Assembly (NCBI RefSeq): GCF_029633825.1
Contig: NZ_CP090640.1
Span: 3,286,001 to 3,350,000 of the forward strand
Length of the DNA stretch: 64,000 nucleotides
Reading direction: 5' to 3'
Origin: Burkholderia contaminans
GTDB lineage: Bacteria > Pseudomonadota > Gammaproteobacteria > Burkholderiales > Burkholderiaceae
Shown here: piece after piece, positions 37,620-48,645 of the stretch
Numbering within the stretch: position 1 is the first letter of the stretch
How the letters are laid out: each line of letters begins with the position of its first letter
Position numbers and translations under genes: made by a program
Notes under the pieces: generated by a model
Databases searched by the model: none
What the model saw: only the letters and a program-made list of their open reading frames with translations
Told to the model about the DNA's origin: nothing

Positions 37620-37648
37620 AAAAAAACCCGCGGCTATGCCGCGGGTTT
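37620..37648 (-). terminator. lon terminator
   Basis: On the minus strand AAACCCGCGGC and GCCGCGGGTTTT arms around a 4-nt loop, followed by a run of T. It lies 37 bp past the lon stop codon. Confidence 0.9.
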
Positions 37649-37684
37649 CGTGAACAACCGTCAGGAACGACGGTGTCCGGATGC

Positions 37685-40108
37685 TCAGTGCTTGACGAAT
37701 TCCGTCGAGCCGGCGTCCTTCGCCGCATCGGCGACCGGTGCCGCCGCCTTCGCCTCTTCTTCCGGCGGCAGCGGGGTCGGCGAACGCTCGAGCGCGAGTT
37801 CCAGCACCTTGTCGATCCAGCGGACCGGCACGATCTCGATCGCGTTCTTCACGTTGTCCGGAATCTCGGCGAGATCCTTCACGTTCTCTTCGGGGATCAG
37901 CACGAGCTTGATGCCACCGCGATGCGCGGCGAGCAGCTTCTCCTTCAGACCACCGATCGGCAGGACTTCACCACGCAGCGTGATTTCGCCCGTCATCGCG
38001 ACATCGGCACGCACGGGGATACCCGTCAGCACCGACACCAGCGCGGTCGTCATCGCACCGCCGGCGGACGGACCGTCCTTCGGCGTCGCGCCTTCCGGCA
38101 CGTGAATGTGGATGTCCTGCTTCTCGAACGCTTCGTCCTTGATGCCGAGACGACGCGAGCGCGAGCGCACGACCGAACGTGCCGCCTCGACCGACTCCTT
38201 CATCACGTCGCCGAGCGAACCCGTACGGATCACGTTGCCCTTGCCAGGCATCACCGCGGCTTCGATCGTCAGCAGATCGCCACCGACTTCCGTCCACGCG
38301 AGGCCCGTCACCTGACCGACCTGGTTTTCCTTCGCCGCGAGGCCGAAGTCGTACTTGCGTACGCCGAGGAACGTATCGAGGTTTTCGCCGTCGACCTTGA
38401 TCGCGCCCGATGCCTTCTTCAGCAGCAGCATCTTCACGACCTTGCGGCAGATCTTCGACACTTCCCGCTCGAGCGAACGCACACCGGCTTCGCGCGTGTA
38501 GTAGCGGATGATGTCGCGGATCGCCTGCTCGGTGACCTCGATCTCGCCTTCCTTCAGCCCGTTGTTCTTCTTCTGCTTCGGCAGCAGGTAACGCTGGGCG
38601 ATGCTGACCTTCTCGTCTTCCGTGTAACCCGACAGGCGGATCACTTCCATCCGGTCGAGCAGCGGCGGCGGGATGTTCAGCGAGTTCGACGTCGCGACGA
38701 ACATCACGTCCGACAGGTCGAAGTCGACTTCGATGTAGTGGTCGGCGAACGTGTGGTTCTGTTCCGGATCGAGCACTTCGAGCAGCGCCGACGACGGATC
38801 GCCGCGGAAATCCATGCCCATCTTGTCGACTTCGTCGAGCAGGAAGAGCGGATTGCGCACGCCGACCTTCGTGAGGCTCTGCAGGATCTTGCCCGGCATC
38901 GAACCGATGTACGTACGACGGTGGCCACGGATCTCGGCTTCGTCACGCACGCCGCCGAGCGCCATCCGGACGAACTTGCGGTTCGTCGCGCGGGCGATCG
39001 ACTGGCCGAGCGAGGTCTTGCCGACGCCCGGGGGCCCGACGAGGCACAGGATCGGCGCCTTCACCTTGTCGACGCGCTGTTGCACCGCGAGATACTCGAG
39101 GATGCGTTCCTTCACCTTCTCGAGGCCGAAGTGATCCTCGTCGAGCACCTGCTCGGCGTTCGACAGGTCGTTGTTGACCTTGCTCTTCTTGCGCCACGGC
39201 AGGCCGATCAGCGTGTCGATGTAGTTGCGCACGACGGTCGCTTCCGCCGACATCGGCGACATCAGCTTCAGCTTCTTCAGCTCGGCGTCAGCCTTCTTCT
39301 TGGCTTCCTTCGGCATGCGCGCGGCGTTGATGCGCTTCTCGAGTTCCTCGAGATCCGCACCTTCCTCGCCTTCGCCCAGTTCCTTCTGGATCGCCTTGAC
39401 CTGTTCGTTCAGGTAGTACTCGCGCTGGCTCTTTTCCATCTGGCGCTTCACGCGCCCGCGGATGCGCTTTTCGACCTGCAGGTTGTCGATCTCGGCTTCG
39501 AGCTGCGCGAGCAGGTGCTCGAGGCGCTCGATGACCGGGAACATCTCGAGGATGTGCTGCTTCTGGTCGAGCTTCAGCGGCAGGCGCTCGGCGATCATGT
39601 CGGCGAGGCGGCCTGCTTCGTCGATACCCGACAGCGATGTGAGGATCTCCGGCGGGATCTTCTTGTTCAGCTTCACGTACTGGTCGAACTGCGACACGAT
39701 CGCGCGGCGCAGCGCTTCCGTTTCAGCGCTGTCGGCGTGATCGGGCTCGAGCGGCATCACGTCGCAGGAGAATTGCGTTTCCTGCTCTTCGATCGACAAC
39801 GCCTTCGCGCGCTGCAGGCCCTCGACGAGCACCTTCACGGTGCCGTCCGGCAGCTTCAGCATCTGCAGGATGTTGGCGATACAACCGACCTCGTACATGT
39901 CCTTTTCGGTCGGTTCGTCCTTGGCCGCGGTCTTCTGGGCGACGAGCATGATGTGCTTGCCGCCTTCCATCGCTGCTTCGAGGGCCTTGATCGATTTCGG
40001 CCGGCCCACGAAGAGCGGAATCACCATGTGCGGGAAAACGACGACATCCCGCAGCGGCAGCAGCGGGAGCGTGATGCGTTCCGGCGGGAGAAGTTGGGTG
40101 CCTGACAT
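37685..40108 (-). CDS. lon: ATP-dependent protease La
   Basis: 807 residues, standard Lon length. The N-terminal substrate-recognition domain ([20 protein letters not shown]) is followed by the AAA+ module with Walker [14 protein letters not shown] near residue 360 and the C-terminal protease domain with the catalytic Ser in [10 protein letters not shown] and the Lys in [14 protein letters not shown]. Lon degrades damaged and regulatory proteins in the cytoplasm. The C-terminus has an Ala/Glu-rich tail ([20 protein letters not shown]). Gene order tig-clpP-clpX-lon is conserved in proteobacteria. Confidence 0.98.
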   Translation of the reverse strand: MSGTQLLPPERITLPLLPLRDVVVFPHMVIPLFVGRPKSIKALEAAMEGGKHIMLVAQKTAAKDEPTEKDMYEVGCIANILQMLKLPDGTVKVLVEGLQRAKALSIEEQETQFSCDVMPLEPDHADSAETEALRRAIVSQFDQYVKLNKKIPPEILTSLSGIDEAGRLADMIAERLPLKLDQKQHILEMFPVIERLEHLLAQLEAEIDNLQVEKRIRGRVKRQMEKSQREYYLNEQVKAIQKELGEGEEGADLEELEKRINAARMPKEAKKKADAELKKLKLMSPMSAEATVVRNYIDTLIGLPWRKKSKVNNDLSNAEQVLDEDHFGLEKVKERILEYLAVQQRVDKVKAPILCLVGPPGVGKTSLGQSIARATNRKFVRMALGGVRDEAEIRGHRRTYIGSMPGKILQSLTKVGVRNPLFLLDEVDKMGMDFRGDPSSALLEVLDPEQNHTFADHYIEVDFDLSDVMFVATSNSLNIPPPLLDRMEVIRLSGYTEDEKVSIAQRYLLPKQKKNNGLKEGEIEVTEQAIRDIIRYYTREAGVRSLEREVSKICRKVVKMLLLKKASGAIKVDGENLDTFLGVRKYDFGLAAKENQVGQVTGLAWTEVGGDLLTIEAAVMPGKGNVIRTGSLGDVMKESVEAARSVVRSRSRRLGIKDEAFEKQDIHIHVPEGATPKDGPSAGGAMTTALVSVLTGIPVRADVAMTGEITLRGEVLPIGGLKEKLLAAHRGGIKLVLIPEENVKDLAEIPDNVKNAIEIVPVRWIDKVLELALERSPTPLPPEEEAKAAAPVADAAKDAGSTEFVKH

Positions 40109-40305
40109 TTCATTTCCCCATGAGTGGAATCAATTGTTCGGTAATTGAGGCCGCCACAACGAATTGCAAGCCTTCAAGTGCGGGAAATATTCGGTAAGAA
40201 AGTAACCACCGCGTGTCGAGTCAGAGTTACCCACAAGATAAACGAAAAAAAGCCGCCCACGGTCTCATGAACGGCCTTTTTCGCAGAACATCGTCGGCAA
40301 GCCGG

Positions 40306-41577
<1,272 letters not shown>

Positions 41578-41741
41578 GAATGTAGAGCCTCCGGACAGGT
41601 AGATGACATGATACGCCGAATGCCCCGACTGCCGCGCCTAGGGCGCGACCGGAGCCGGCTGGATGCGCTTGCCGCAGATGCTCAGGGCGTACGGGACGTT
41701 GCAGGGGCGCCGCACGAATCGGGGCGGCACCCTACTTAAGC

Positions 41742-42395
41742 TCACGGACGCTTCAACAGCACCTGATCGATCAGCCCGTATGCCTTCGCGTCCTCGCTCG
41801 ACATGAAGTTATCACGGTCGGTGTCGCGCGCGATGCGTTCGACGTCCTGGCCCGTGTGCTGCGCGAGCAACTGGTTCAGCCGCTCCTTCAGGTAGAGGAT
41901 TTCGCGTGCCTGGATCTCGATGTCGGATGCCTGGCCGCGTGCGCCGCCGAGCGGCTGGTGAATCATCACGCGCGAGTTCGGCAGCGCGAAACGCTTGCCC
42001 TTCGCACCCGACGCGAGCAGGAACGCGCCCATGCTGGCCGCGAGGCCCATGCACAGCGTCGACACGTCCGGCTTGATGAACTGCATCGTGTCGTAGATCG
42101 CCATGCCGGCCGACACCGACCCGCCCGGGCTGTTGATGTACAGGCTGATGTCCTTGTCGGGATTCTCGCTCTCGAGGAACAGCAGCTGCGCAACCACGAG
42201 GTTGGCGGTCTGGTCGTTCACTTCGCCGACCATGAACACCAGGCGCTCCTTCAGGAGACGCGAGTAGATATCGTACGAACGCTCGCCGCGGCCGCTCGTT
42301 TCGACGACGATCGGCACCAGCCCCAGCGCTTGCGCCTCGAAACCCTGCGGCGCGTTCGAAGCAAGCATGTCCAGCAATTCAGCGCGAGTGATCAT
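41742..42395 (-). CDS. clpP: ATP-dependent Clp protease proteolytic subunit
   Basis: 217 residues. Ser121 in GLAASMGAF and His146 in [10 protein letters not shown], with a C-terminal Asp in the [10 protein letters not shown] region, form the catalytic triad. A short N-terminal extension ([20 protein letters not shown]) precedes the mature segment GLVPIVVE and is probably trimmed autocatalytically. The tetradecameric enzyme works with ClpX encoded directly downstream. Confidence 0.98.
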   Translation of the reverse strand: MITRAELLDMLASNAPQGFEAQALGLVPIVVETSGRGERSYDIYSRLLKERLVFMVGEVNDQTANLVVAQLLFLESENPDKDISLYINSPGGSVSAGMAIYDTMQFIKPDVSTLCMGLAASMGAFLLASGAKGKRFALPNSRVMIHQPLGGARGQASDIEIQAREILYLKERLNQLLAQHTGQDVERIARDTDRDNFMSSEDAKAYGLIDQVLLKRP

Positions 42396-42535
42396 TCAAT
42401 GAACCTTGTTCGAATGGAAAATTGAACGGAAGGAAGCCGCCCGCTCAATCGCCATATTAATGGCAACCGTGCGCTTGACGTAAAAACGGCGTGCGGGCCG
42501 TCGCTCCGACAGCCGGCACGCCGCTAGAGCAACAC

Positions 42536-43882
42536 TTACGCTTGCGCCGATGCGCTCGCGAGTGCTTCGAAGCTCACTTCCTTGTCCGTCACCTTCGCCT
42601 TGCCCAGCACGAAATCGACGACGTTGCTTTCAACGACGAACGCTTCCATCTCGGCGAGGCGCTGCTGGTTCGAATAATACCAGCGGACCACTTCCTTCGG
42701 GTCTTCGTAGCTCTTTGCGAACTCGTCGACTTCCGCGCGGATCTGTTCCGGCTTCGCTTCGAGGCCGTTCGCCTTCACGAGCTCGGCCAGCACGAGGCCC
42801 AGCTTCACGCGGCGTTCTGCCTGCTCGGTGAACATCTCGGCCGGGATCGGTGCGTCCTTCGCGTTCGGCACGCCACGCTGCGCCAGATCCTGGCGAGCCA
42901 TTTCGACGAGGCGTTGCTGATCCTGCTCGATCAGCGCCTTCGGCACGTCGAGTTCGGAGATCTTCAGCAGCGCGTCCATCACCTGGTTCTTGACGATCGA
43001 CTGCGTGCGACGCTTCGCTTCGCGCTCGAGGTTTTCCTTGATCTCGGCACGCATCTTCGTGAGGTCGCCGTCTTCGATGCCGAGCGACTTCGCGAATTCA
43101 GCGTCGATTTCCGGCAGGTGCGGCCATTCGATCTTCTTCATCGTGACCGTGAACTGCGCCGTCTTGCCCGCGACGTCCTTGCCGTGGTAGTCCTCCGGGA
43201 ACGCCAGATCGAACGTGCGCGATTCGCCGACCTTCAGGCCCAGCGCAGCGGTTTCGAATTCCGGCAGCATGCGGCCTTCGCCGAGCACGAACGGGAAGTC
43301 TTCAGCCGTGCCGCCCTGGAACGCGACGTCGTCGATCTTGCCGACGAAGTCGACCGTCACGCGGTCGCCGTTCTTCGCTGCGGTGTCCGCACCGCCGTCG
43401 CCGTGCTCGCCGGCTTCGCCACGTGCGTGGAAGTGCACGCGCTGCTTGCGCAGGATGTCCAGCGTGCGGTCGATTTCGGCGTCGCCGATCGACGTCGTCG
43501 AGCGCTCGACCTCAGCCGTCGCCAGATCGCCGATCTTGACTTCCGGGTAGACCTCGAACGTCGCGTCGAACGCGTATGCACCTTCAGCCTGCTCCTGCTT
43601 CGGCTCGAAGCTCGGCTGGCCAGCGACGCGCAGGTTTTCCGCGCGGCTGATCGTGAAGAATTCCTGGCCGATCTTGTCGCTCAGCACTTCCGCTTCGACC
43701 TGACCCGCGTACTGTTGCGCGACCATCTTCACCGGCACCTTGCCCGGGCGGAAACCCGGCATGCGCACGGTCTTCGCGAGTTTCTGGATACGGGCGTCGA
43801 TTTCCTTCTGCACGGTGTCTTTCGGCAGGGAAATCGTCACGCGGCGTTCAAGCTTGCCGAGGTTCTCAACAACGTTAGCCAT
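42536..43882 (-). CDS. tig: trigger factor
   Basis: 448 residues. The ribosome-binding signature [16 protein letters not shown] is near residue 42, a central FKBP-type domain has [17 protein letters not shown] near residue 165, and a helical C-terminal domain follows. Trigger factor binds nascent chains at the ribosome exit. The ATG at 43882 gives the conserved start [15 protein letters not shown]; the frame is open far upstream but without family support. An extended -10 lies 174 bp upstream, and the 5' leader carries an inverted repeat. Confidence 0.97.
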   Translation of the reverse strand: MANVVENLGKLERRVTISLPKDTVQKEIDARIQKLAKTVRMPGFRPGKVPVKMVAQQYAGQVEAEVLSDKIGQEFFTISRAENLRVAGQPSFEPKQEQAEGAYAFDATFEVYPEVKIGDLATAEVERSTTSIGDAEIDRTLDILRKQRVHFHARGEAGEHGDGGADTAAKNGDRVTVDFVGKIDDVAFQGGTAEDFPFVLGEGRMLPEFETAALGLKVGESRTFDLAFPEDYHGKDVAGKTAQFTVTMKKIEWPHLPEIDAEFAKSLGIEDGDLTKMRAEIKENLEREAKRRTQSIVKNQVMDALLKISELDVPKALIEQDQQRLVEMARQDLAQRGVPNAKDAPIPAEMFTEQAERRVKLGLVLAELVKANGLEAKPEQIRAEVDEFAKSYEDPKEVVRWYYSNQQRLAEMEAFVVESNVVDFVLGKAKVTDKEVSFEALASASAQA

Positions 43883-44270
43883 GGCTTCAATCGTCCTAAA
43901 ATTATTCGAGCGAATCGGGTTTTCCTTGCCGTGCCTGCCTGCGGCGTGATGTGTGTCACATCCACTCGCCGCGCCGGAGCGCCACGCCATCCCTGCACGC
44001 GCCGGATGGCTAGCGCAAGCGGCTCGGAGCACGGCTTTGGCCGGAAGAATCGACTATTCTAGCAAACAATTTTCATCACACCGCCAGATCGGCGCGACAC
44101 ACATGCGTCCGCGCCGCGTCAACAGCCCTTTGCACGGCAATGCAAGCGGATCGCCGCTATGCCGAACGCCGTATCCTCCCCGGCCCCGCCATCCTGTAAG
44201 CTCCGATTGAGGGGTAGCCGCCGCCGCAGCCCCGATATTCTTCACACTAATCACGCCTTCCGGAGACACC
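43883..44270. other. divergent intergenic region between tig and glycerate kinase
   Basis: Nearly 390 bp without a gene. It contains the inverted repeat GATGTG-TGT-CACATC at 43948-43962 in the tig leader and the tig -10 element at 44056-44064. On the plus strand, CACACTAATCACGCC just before the glycerate kinase start has no clear promoter; the start codon is preceded by CCGGAGAC. Confidence 0.5.
44056..44064 (-). promoter_or_regulatory. extended -10 element upstream of tig
   Basis: TGCTAGAAT on the minus strand combines the extended TG with a five-of-six match to TATAAT; no -35 match is evident. The position fits a tig promoter. Confidence 0.4.
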
Positions 44271-45416
44271 ATGCCGCAACACCCGTCCGCGCCTGTCGTC
44301 GTCATCGCGCCCGATTCGTTCAAAGGCTCGCTTTCCGCCGAGCAGGTCGCGGACGCGATCGCCACCGGCATCCGCCGCGCGCGGCCCGACGCGGTCGTGC
44401 GCTGCTGCCCGATGGCCGACGGCGGCGAAGGCACGCTCGACGCGATGCTGGCAGGCGGCGGCACGCGGCGTGCGTTGCGGGTGGCCGGCGCGTCGCTCGC
44501 GGCGCGCGATGCGGCGGTCGGCGTGATCGACGCGCGCACCGCGATCGTCGAGACGGCAGAGATCGTCGGCATTACGGATCCGGTCGGCATGAGCGTGCCG
44601 GTCGACGCACGCAGTACGCGCGGGATGGGCGAGGCGATCCGTACGCTGCTCGACGAAGGCGTGCGCCGCTTCTTCGTCGCGCTCGGCGGCAGCAGCACCA
44701 ACGATGCGGGCGCCGGGCTGCTCGCGGGCCTCGGCCTGCAGTGCTTCGACGCGGCCGGCCAGCCGGTCGAACCCGTTCCGTCGCGGCTCGCCGAGATCGC
44801 GCGCATCGACGCGTCGGGGCTCGACCCGCGGCTGAAGGAAACGGAATTCATCGGCATGTCCGACGTCGACAACCCGCTGACGGGCGCGCACGGCGCGACC
44901 GCCGTGTTCGGCCCGCAGAAGGGCGTGACGCCCGGGCAGATTGCGACCCTCGACGCCGCCCTCGCCCGCTTCGCCGACCTGCTCGAAGCTGCGCTCGACC
45001 GTCGCAGCCGCGACCTGCCGGGCGCCGGCGCCGCGGGCGGCCTCGGTTTCGCGCTGCACATGCTCGGCGCGCAGTTCGAAGCGGGCGCCGAAGTGGTCGC
45101 GCGGCAGGTCGGCCTCGACGCGGCGCTTGCCGGCGCCGACTGGCTGATCACCGGCGAAGGCCGCTCCGATGTGCAGACGCTGCACGGCAAGGCACCGTTC
45201 ATCGCGTGCCGCCACGCGCAGGCCGCCGGCGTGCCCGCATCGCTGCTGTCGGGCGCGGTCGACCCGGCCGCGCTGCCGCGTCTGTCCGAACATTTTTCCG
45301 GCTGCTTCTCGCCGGCTCCCGGGCCGATCACGCTCGACGTCGCGATCCGCGACGCGGCCAATCTGCTCGCGAACGAAGCGGAGCAATTGACACGCCTGAA
45401 GTACGGCGCACACTGA
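44271..45416 (+). CDS. glxK: glycerate 2-kinase (type 1)
   Basis: 381 residues of the GlxK/GarK family. Typical blocks are IAPDSFKGSLSAEQVADAI at the N-terminus, MADGGEGTLDAM, ALGGSSTNDAGAGLLAGLG and GAAGGLGFALHMLG, with TGEGRSDVQTLHGKAP near the C-terminus. The enzyme phosphorylates glycerate with ATP at the end of glyoxylate and tartronate-semialdehyde assimilation. A MarR-type regulator gene starts 62 bp downstream in the same direction and may be co-transcribed. Confidence 0.94.
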   Translation: MPQHPSAPVVVIAPDSFKGSLSAEQVADAIATGIRRARPDAVVRCCPMADGGEGTLDAMLAGGGTRRALRVAGASLAARDAAVGVIDARTAIVETAEIVGITDPVGMSVPVDARSTRGMGEAIRTLLDEGVRRFFVALGGSSTNDAGAGLLAGLGLQCFDAAGQPVEPVPSRLAEIARIDASGLDPRLKETEFIGMSDVDNPLTGAHGATAVFGPQKGVTPGQIATLDAALARFADLLEAALDRRSRDLPGAGAAGGLGFALHMLGAQFEAGAEVVARQVGLDAALAGADWLITGEGRSDVQTLHGKAPFIACRHAQAAGVPASLLSGAVDPAALPRLSEHFSGCFSPAPGPITLDVAIRDAANLLANEAEQLTRLKYGAH

Positions 45417-45478
45417 CCGTTGACCCGAGCGCGCGATACAGGAACAATCGGGCCCGCCCTTTTTCTTCAGGATTCGAC

Positions 45479-45928
45479 ATGAAAGGCCGTCAAGCCGGGC
45501 TCGATCAGTTTCTGACCTATCGCCTCCACGCGCTCACGAAGCGATCCGACCGCGGGATCGGCGAGGTGTACCGGCACAAGCTCGACATCTCGCTGCCCGA
45601 GGCGCGCGTGATCGCCGCCGTCGGCGCCTTCGGCCCGTTCTCGATCATGGATCTCGCGCGCCACACCAATCTCGACAAGAGCCAGGCGAGCCGGGCAGCC
45701 GAGGCGCTGCTGCGCCAGGGGCTGCTCGAGCGGAGCGCGAGCGAGGAGGATGGCCGGATCGTGCTGATCGCGCTGACCGCCGACGGCCGCGCGCTGCATC
45801 GCAAGATCATGCCGATCGTGCGCAAGTGGAACGACGGCTTGCTCGCGTGCTTGTCCGACAGCGAACGCCAGACGTTCGAACGACTGCTCGACAAGGTCGT
45901 CGCGCACGCGACCGAGCGGGACGACTGA
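45479..45928 (+). CDS. MarR-family transcriptional regulator
   Basis: 149 residues. A winged helix fills the centre: FSIMDLARHTNLDKSQASRA (helix-turn-helix), AEALLRQGLLERSASEEDGR (wing with the conserved Asp-x-Arg), and helices at both ends form the dimer interface. MarR proteins usually repress a nearby gene and release DNA on binding a small ligand. The target could be the adjacent glycerate kinase gene, but no operator was identified. The start follows AGGATTCGAC. Confidence 0.92.
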   Translation: MKGRQAGLDQFLTYRLHALTKRSDRGIGEVYRHKLDISLPEARVIAAVGAFGPFSIMDLARHTNLDKSQASRAAEALLRQGLLERSASEEDGRIVLIALTADGRALHRKIMPIVRKWNDGLLACLSDSERQTFERLLDKVVAHATERDD

Positions 45929-45976
45929 GCCCCGCTACGGGCACGGCGCCCGCAGCATTAATCAGATGAATTCGAC

Positions 45977-46015
45977 GGGCCGCCCCGGTCGCCTGAACAG
46001 CGACGCGGGCGGCCC
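45977..46015. terminator. hairpin between the MarR gene and panE-like gene
   Basis: GGGCCGCCCC and a CGGGCGGCCC arm enclose a loop that itself can pair (GGTCGC with GCGACG-like bases). It lies between convergent genes and ends in CTTTG, so it can serve the MarR side best. Confidence 0.55.
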
Positions 46016-46101
46016 GCTTTGCGTGATGTCGCGCTACGCGTTGCAAGCGAAGCGCAACGCGTAGCGTCGCCGGCGTCGCGCATGCAGCGGCCCCGAGCGC
46101 G

Positions 46102-47100
46102 CTACAGGCCGCTGTTCGCCGCGCGCTGGCGCAACAACCCGAGCACCGCGTCGCAATACGGGGTCGGCACGCCGAGCTTGCGACCGAGTTCAGGGAACAC
46201 GCCGAGGATCGGCCCGATCTCGAGGGCACGCCCCGCTTCGAAATCCTGCAGCATCGACGTCTTGAACGCGCCGAGCTTGCGCGTGACCGCGATCCGCTCG
46301 GGCCCGCTCATCCCCGTCGACAGACCCAGCTTCGCGCCGATCGCGGCCGCCTCCTCCATCATCCGCAATGCGAGATCCTGCGTGAACGGATCGTCGAGCA
46401 ACTGCTCGGCCGTCGACCCCGTCAGCGCGCTCAGCGGATTCATGTTCATGTTGCCCCATAGCTTCGTCCAGATCTCGGTCCGGATCGCGGGCGTCGACTC
46501 GACGTCGAAACCGCCCGCCGCAAGCGCCGCGGCGAATCGCGCCGTGGCAACGTCGAGCCGCGGATCGGGCGCACCGACGATCAACCGGTTGCCGCGCCCG
46601 CGGCGTACGACGCCCGGCGCGTCGGTACTCGACGACAGGTGCACGACGCAACCGATCGCCTGTGCGGGCGGCAACGCCGCCGACACCGCGCCGGCCGGAT
46701 CGACCGCATCGAGCGGCACGCCGTCGAGCGCGCCTCGGAGCCCGTGCGTGAACCACCACGGCAGCCCGTTCATTGCAGCGACGATCACGGTGTCCGGCCC
46801 GACCAGCGGCGCGATGCCCGCGGCCAGCGCCGGCAACGCCTGCGCCTTCAGCGCGATCACCACGTAGTCCTGCACGCCGAGCGCGGCCGCATCGTCACTC
46901 GCTCGCACCGGCACCGACGATGTCTCGCCGGCCTCGTCGATCACTCGCACGCCGTGCGCATTCAACGCGTCGAGCGTCGCGCCGCGCGCATACGCGCTCA
47001 CGGTCATGCCGGCCCGCGACAGCGCGGTCGCGAGCAACCCGCCGATCGCGCCGACCCCGACCACCGCCGCGCGCACCGCCCCTGAATTCGTGTCGTTCAT
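46102..47100 (-). CDS. panE: 2-dehydropantoate 2-reductase family protein
   Basis: 332 residues. A Rossmann nucleotide-binding motif VVGVGAIGGLLATAL is at the N-terminus, the Lys of the catalytic pair lies in YVVIALKAQALP, and the C-terminal helical domain contains WTKLWGNMNMNPLSALTG with the conserved Lys and Asn. PanE reduces 2-dehydropantoate with NADPH in pantothenate synthesis. Burkholderia genomes often carry several PanE-like proteins, some acting on other substrates, so the pantothenate role is probable but not certain. AGGAGA precedes the ATG. Convergent with the MarR gene. Confidence 0.85.
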   Translation of the reverse strand: MNDTNSGAVRAAVVGVGAIGGLLATALSRAGMTVSAYARGATLDALNAHGVRVIDEAGETSSVPVRASDDAAALGVQDYVVIALKAQALPALAAGIAPLVGPDTVIVAAMNGLPWWFTHGLRGALDGVPLDAVDPAGAVSAALPPAQAIGCVVHLSSSTDAPGVVRRGRGNRLIVGAPDPRLDVATARFAAALAAGGFDVESTPAIRTEIWTKLWGNMNMNPLSALTGSTAEQLLDDPFTQDLALRMMEEAAAIGAKLGLSTGMSGPERIAVTRKLGAFKTSMLQDFEAGRALEIGPILGVFPELGRKLGVPTPYCDAVLGLLRQRAANSGL

Positions 47101-47197
47101 GATGGAATTCCGTCTCCTGGAAGCTGACGAGCATAACGTTCAATGGTTGCAGGCACAACCATTCACGCGATCGCATGCAACGTGCGCATCGTGCAAT

Positions 47198-48343
47198 TCA
47201 GCGCGGCTCGCCACCGGCTTCCACCGGCTCGTCGTCGGCCGCACCGCCCGTCGCGCCGAGCACGCCGGCGATCTGGCTCTTGTCGTGCATGCCGAGCTTG
47301 CGGTACGCGCAGCGCAGGTAGTGGCGCACGGTCGTAGGCGAAATCGCCATCTGTTGCGCGACTTCCTTGTGCGAGCGCCCTGCGCCGTAATAGCGGATCG
47401 CCGCGAGCTCGCGCGGGCTCAGGCGGTCGAGCAGCGAGCGCGGCCGCGCCTCGATCTGGAACAGCCCCGCAACCGGCACGCACTGGATTCGCAGCGCATC
47501 GCCGACGAACGGCTGGCCCGGCTGTCGCCGCAAGTGCGCGACGAGCGGCTCCGGCACGCGGGCGCCGGCCCATGCCGGCCACTCGGTACGCAGCACGTCG
47601 TCGAAACCGTGATCGGCATGGTGAAGCACGCCGAAGTTGTCGCACAGCGCACGCGCCGCCGGCGCGACCGTATCACCGCGTTCGCGCGTGAGTTGCGCGG
47701 CGCGATTGATCGTCAGCGCCGCCGCGAGATGCGGAATCACTTCCTCGAAGCGGCGCGCATCGTCGTCGCTGAACGGGCGGTTCAGGCCCTGGCGGTAGAT
47801 CGACATGAACGTCGTCAGGCCGAACCGGCGATCGAGCGTGCACACGCACATCAGTTGCGCGAGCCCGTACTTCACGCACCAGTCGCGAAACCGGGCATCG
47901 AGACCCGGTTCGACGACCGACAACCGCACCGCGTGGCCGTGCGCGCCGCGCAGCGTGCGGTGCGCGAGCGGGTCGCAATCGCGCACGCGCTTCCAGTCGC
48001 TGAAGAACGCATGCGGCAACCGGTACAGGAAGCTGTTGTGCATCACCGGGCCCGTCGGCACGTGGGTCGCGACGCCCGTCCATGCGGCGTCGAACGGAAC
48101 GAGCGCCTGCAGCAGCGAAAAGAAGCGGTATTCGAATTCGCCGATGCCGGACCGGGCGGCAACCGCGTACAGGTCGAGCAGCATCAGCCCGAGTTCGCGC
48201 TGCGACGCGTCACCGCGCGTGACGCCGTCGAAATCGGCGCGCCGGGACGGCAGAGGCGGCCAGGCGAAATCGTCGAGCACGATGGCGGCCGGCACGTCGC
48301 GCAGCGCATCGAGATCCTGCCCGATTTCCGTCGTGATCCTCAC
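47198..48343 (-). CDS. LuxR-type transcriptional regulator
   Basis: 381 residues from GTG at 48343, with GGGGAG six bases upstream; the frame stays open to 48553 but without a ribosome site. The C-terminal LuxR DNA-binding domain is clear: LSPRELAAIRYYGAGRSHKEV, AQQMAISPTTVRHYLRCAY, RKLGMHDKSQIAGVL. The long N-terminal region (about 1-300) is a sensory part without a recognised acyl-homoserine-lactone domain; it has several Trp and Cys residues. A perfect TATAAT lies about 53 bp upstream. It diverges from the porin-MFS-amidohydrolase genes, which it may control. Confidence 0.9.
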   Translation of the reverse strand: MRITTEIGQDLDALRDVPAAIVLDDFAWPPLPSRRADFDGVTRGDASQRELGLMLLDLYAVAARSGIGEFEYRFFSLLQALVPFDAAWTGVATHVPTGPVMHNSFLYRLPHAFFSDWKRVRDCDPLAHRTLRGAHGHAVRLSVVEPGLDARFRDWCVKYGLAQLMCVCTLDRRFGLTTFMSIYRQGLNRPFSDDDARRFEEVIPHLAAALTINRAAQLTRERGDTVAPAARALCDNFGVLHHADHGFDDVLRTEWPAWAGARVPEPLVAHLRRQPGQPFVGDALRIQCVPVAGLFQIEARPRSLLDRLSPRELAAIRYYGAGRSHKEVAQQMAISPTTVRHYLRCAYRKLGMHDKSQIAGVLGATGGAADDEPVEAGGEPR

Positions 48344-48645
48344 CTTCCGCTCCCCTGCCCGATCGGGCTGCTGATGTGCGCGACGACACCGGCCGATTAT
48401 AGCGAGCGGTTTTTTTGACGGGCCACGGTGCCGGAACGGGCGCCAGCCCCATCCATTTGAACGGTGCACGGCAGGTTGCTGCTCCGCAGCACGCCGCGGC
48501 ACGGCAGCGCGCCGTGTGCATGTCGTGCACCACGGGTTTTCCACACCGTTCATCTGTACGACTGTTCGAAGGTTTTCCCGCTGCGGACACTGCGTCGCGA
48601 CAACACCAACGACAAACCGATGCAGGACGGTATGGAGAACCCCAC
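48344..48645. other. divergent control region between LuxR-type gene and porin
   Basis: About 300 bp without a gene. It holds the -10 element of the LuxR-type gene at 48396-48401. The remaining sequence, including TTCGAAGG and CCACCGTTC-like stretches near 48545-48580, must carry the porin promoter, but no confident -35/-10 pair was found. Confidence 0.45.
48396..48401 (-). promoter_or_regulatory. -10 element of the LuxR-type regulator gene
   Basis: Perfect TATAAT on the minus strand; the -35 region is poor. An A/T-rich AAAAAAA tract lies in the spacer. Confidence 0.4.

Noticed and set aside
37562..40105. Open frame of 847 codons opposite lon
   Set aside because: Same antisense effect. The composition is a monotonous Leu/Arg/Asp/His mixture and no family motif or ribosome site is present.
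40109..40200. Heat-shock (sigma-32) promoter of lon
   Set aside because: CTTGAA is present on the minus strand at 40173-40178, but no CCCCAT-like -10 stands at the required distance.
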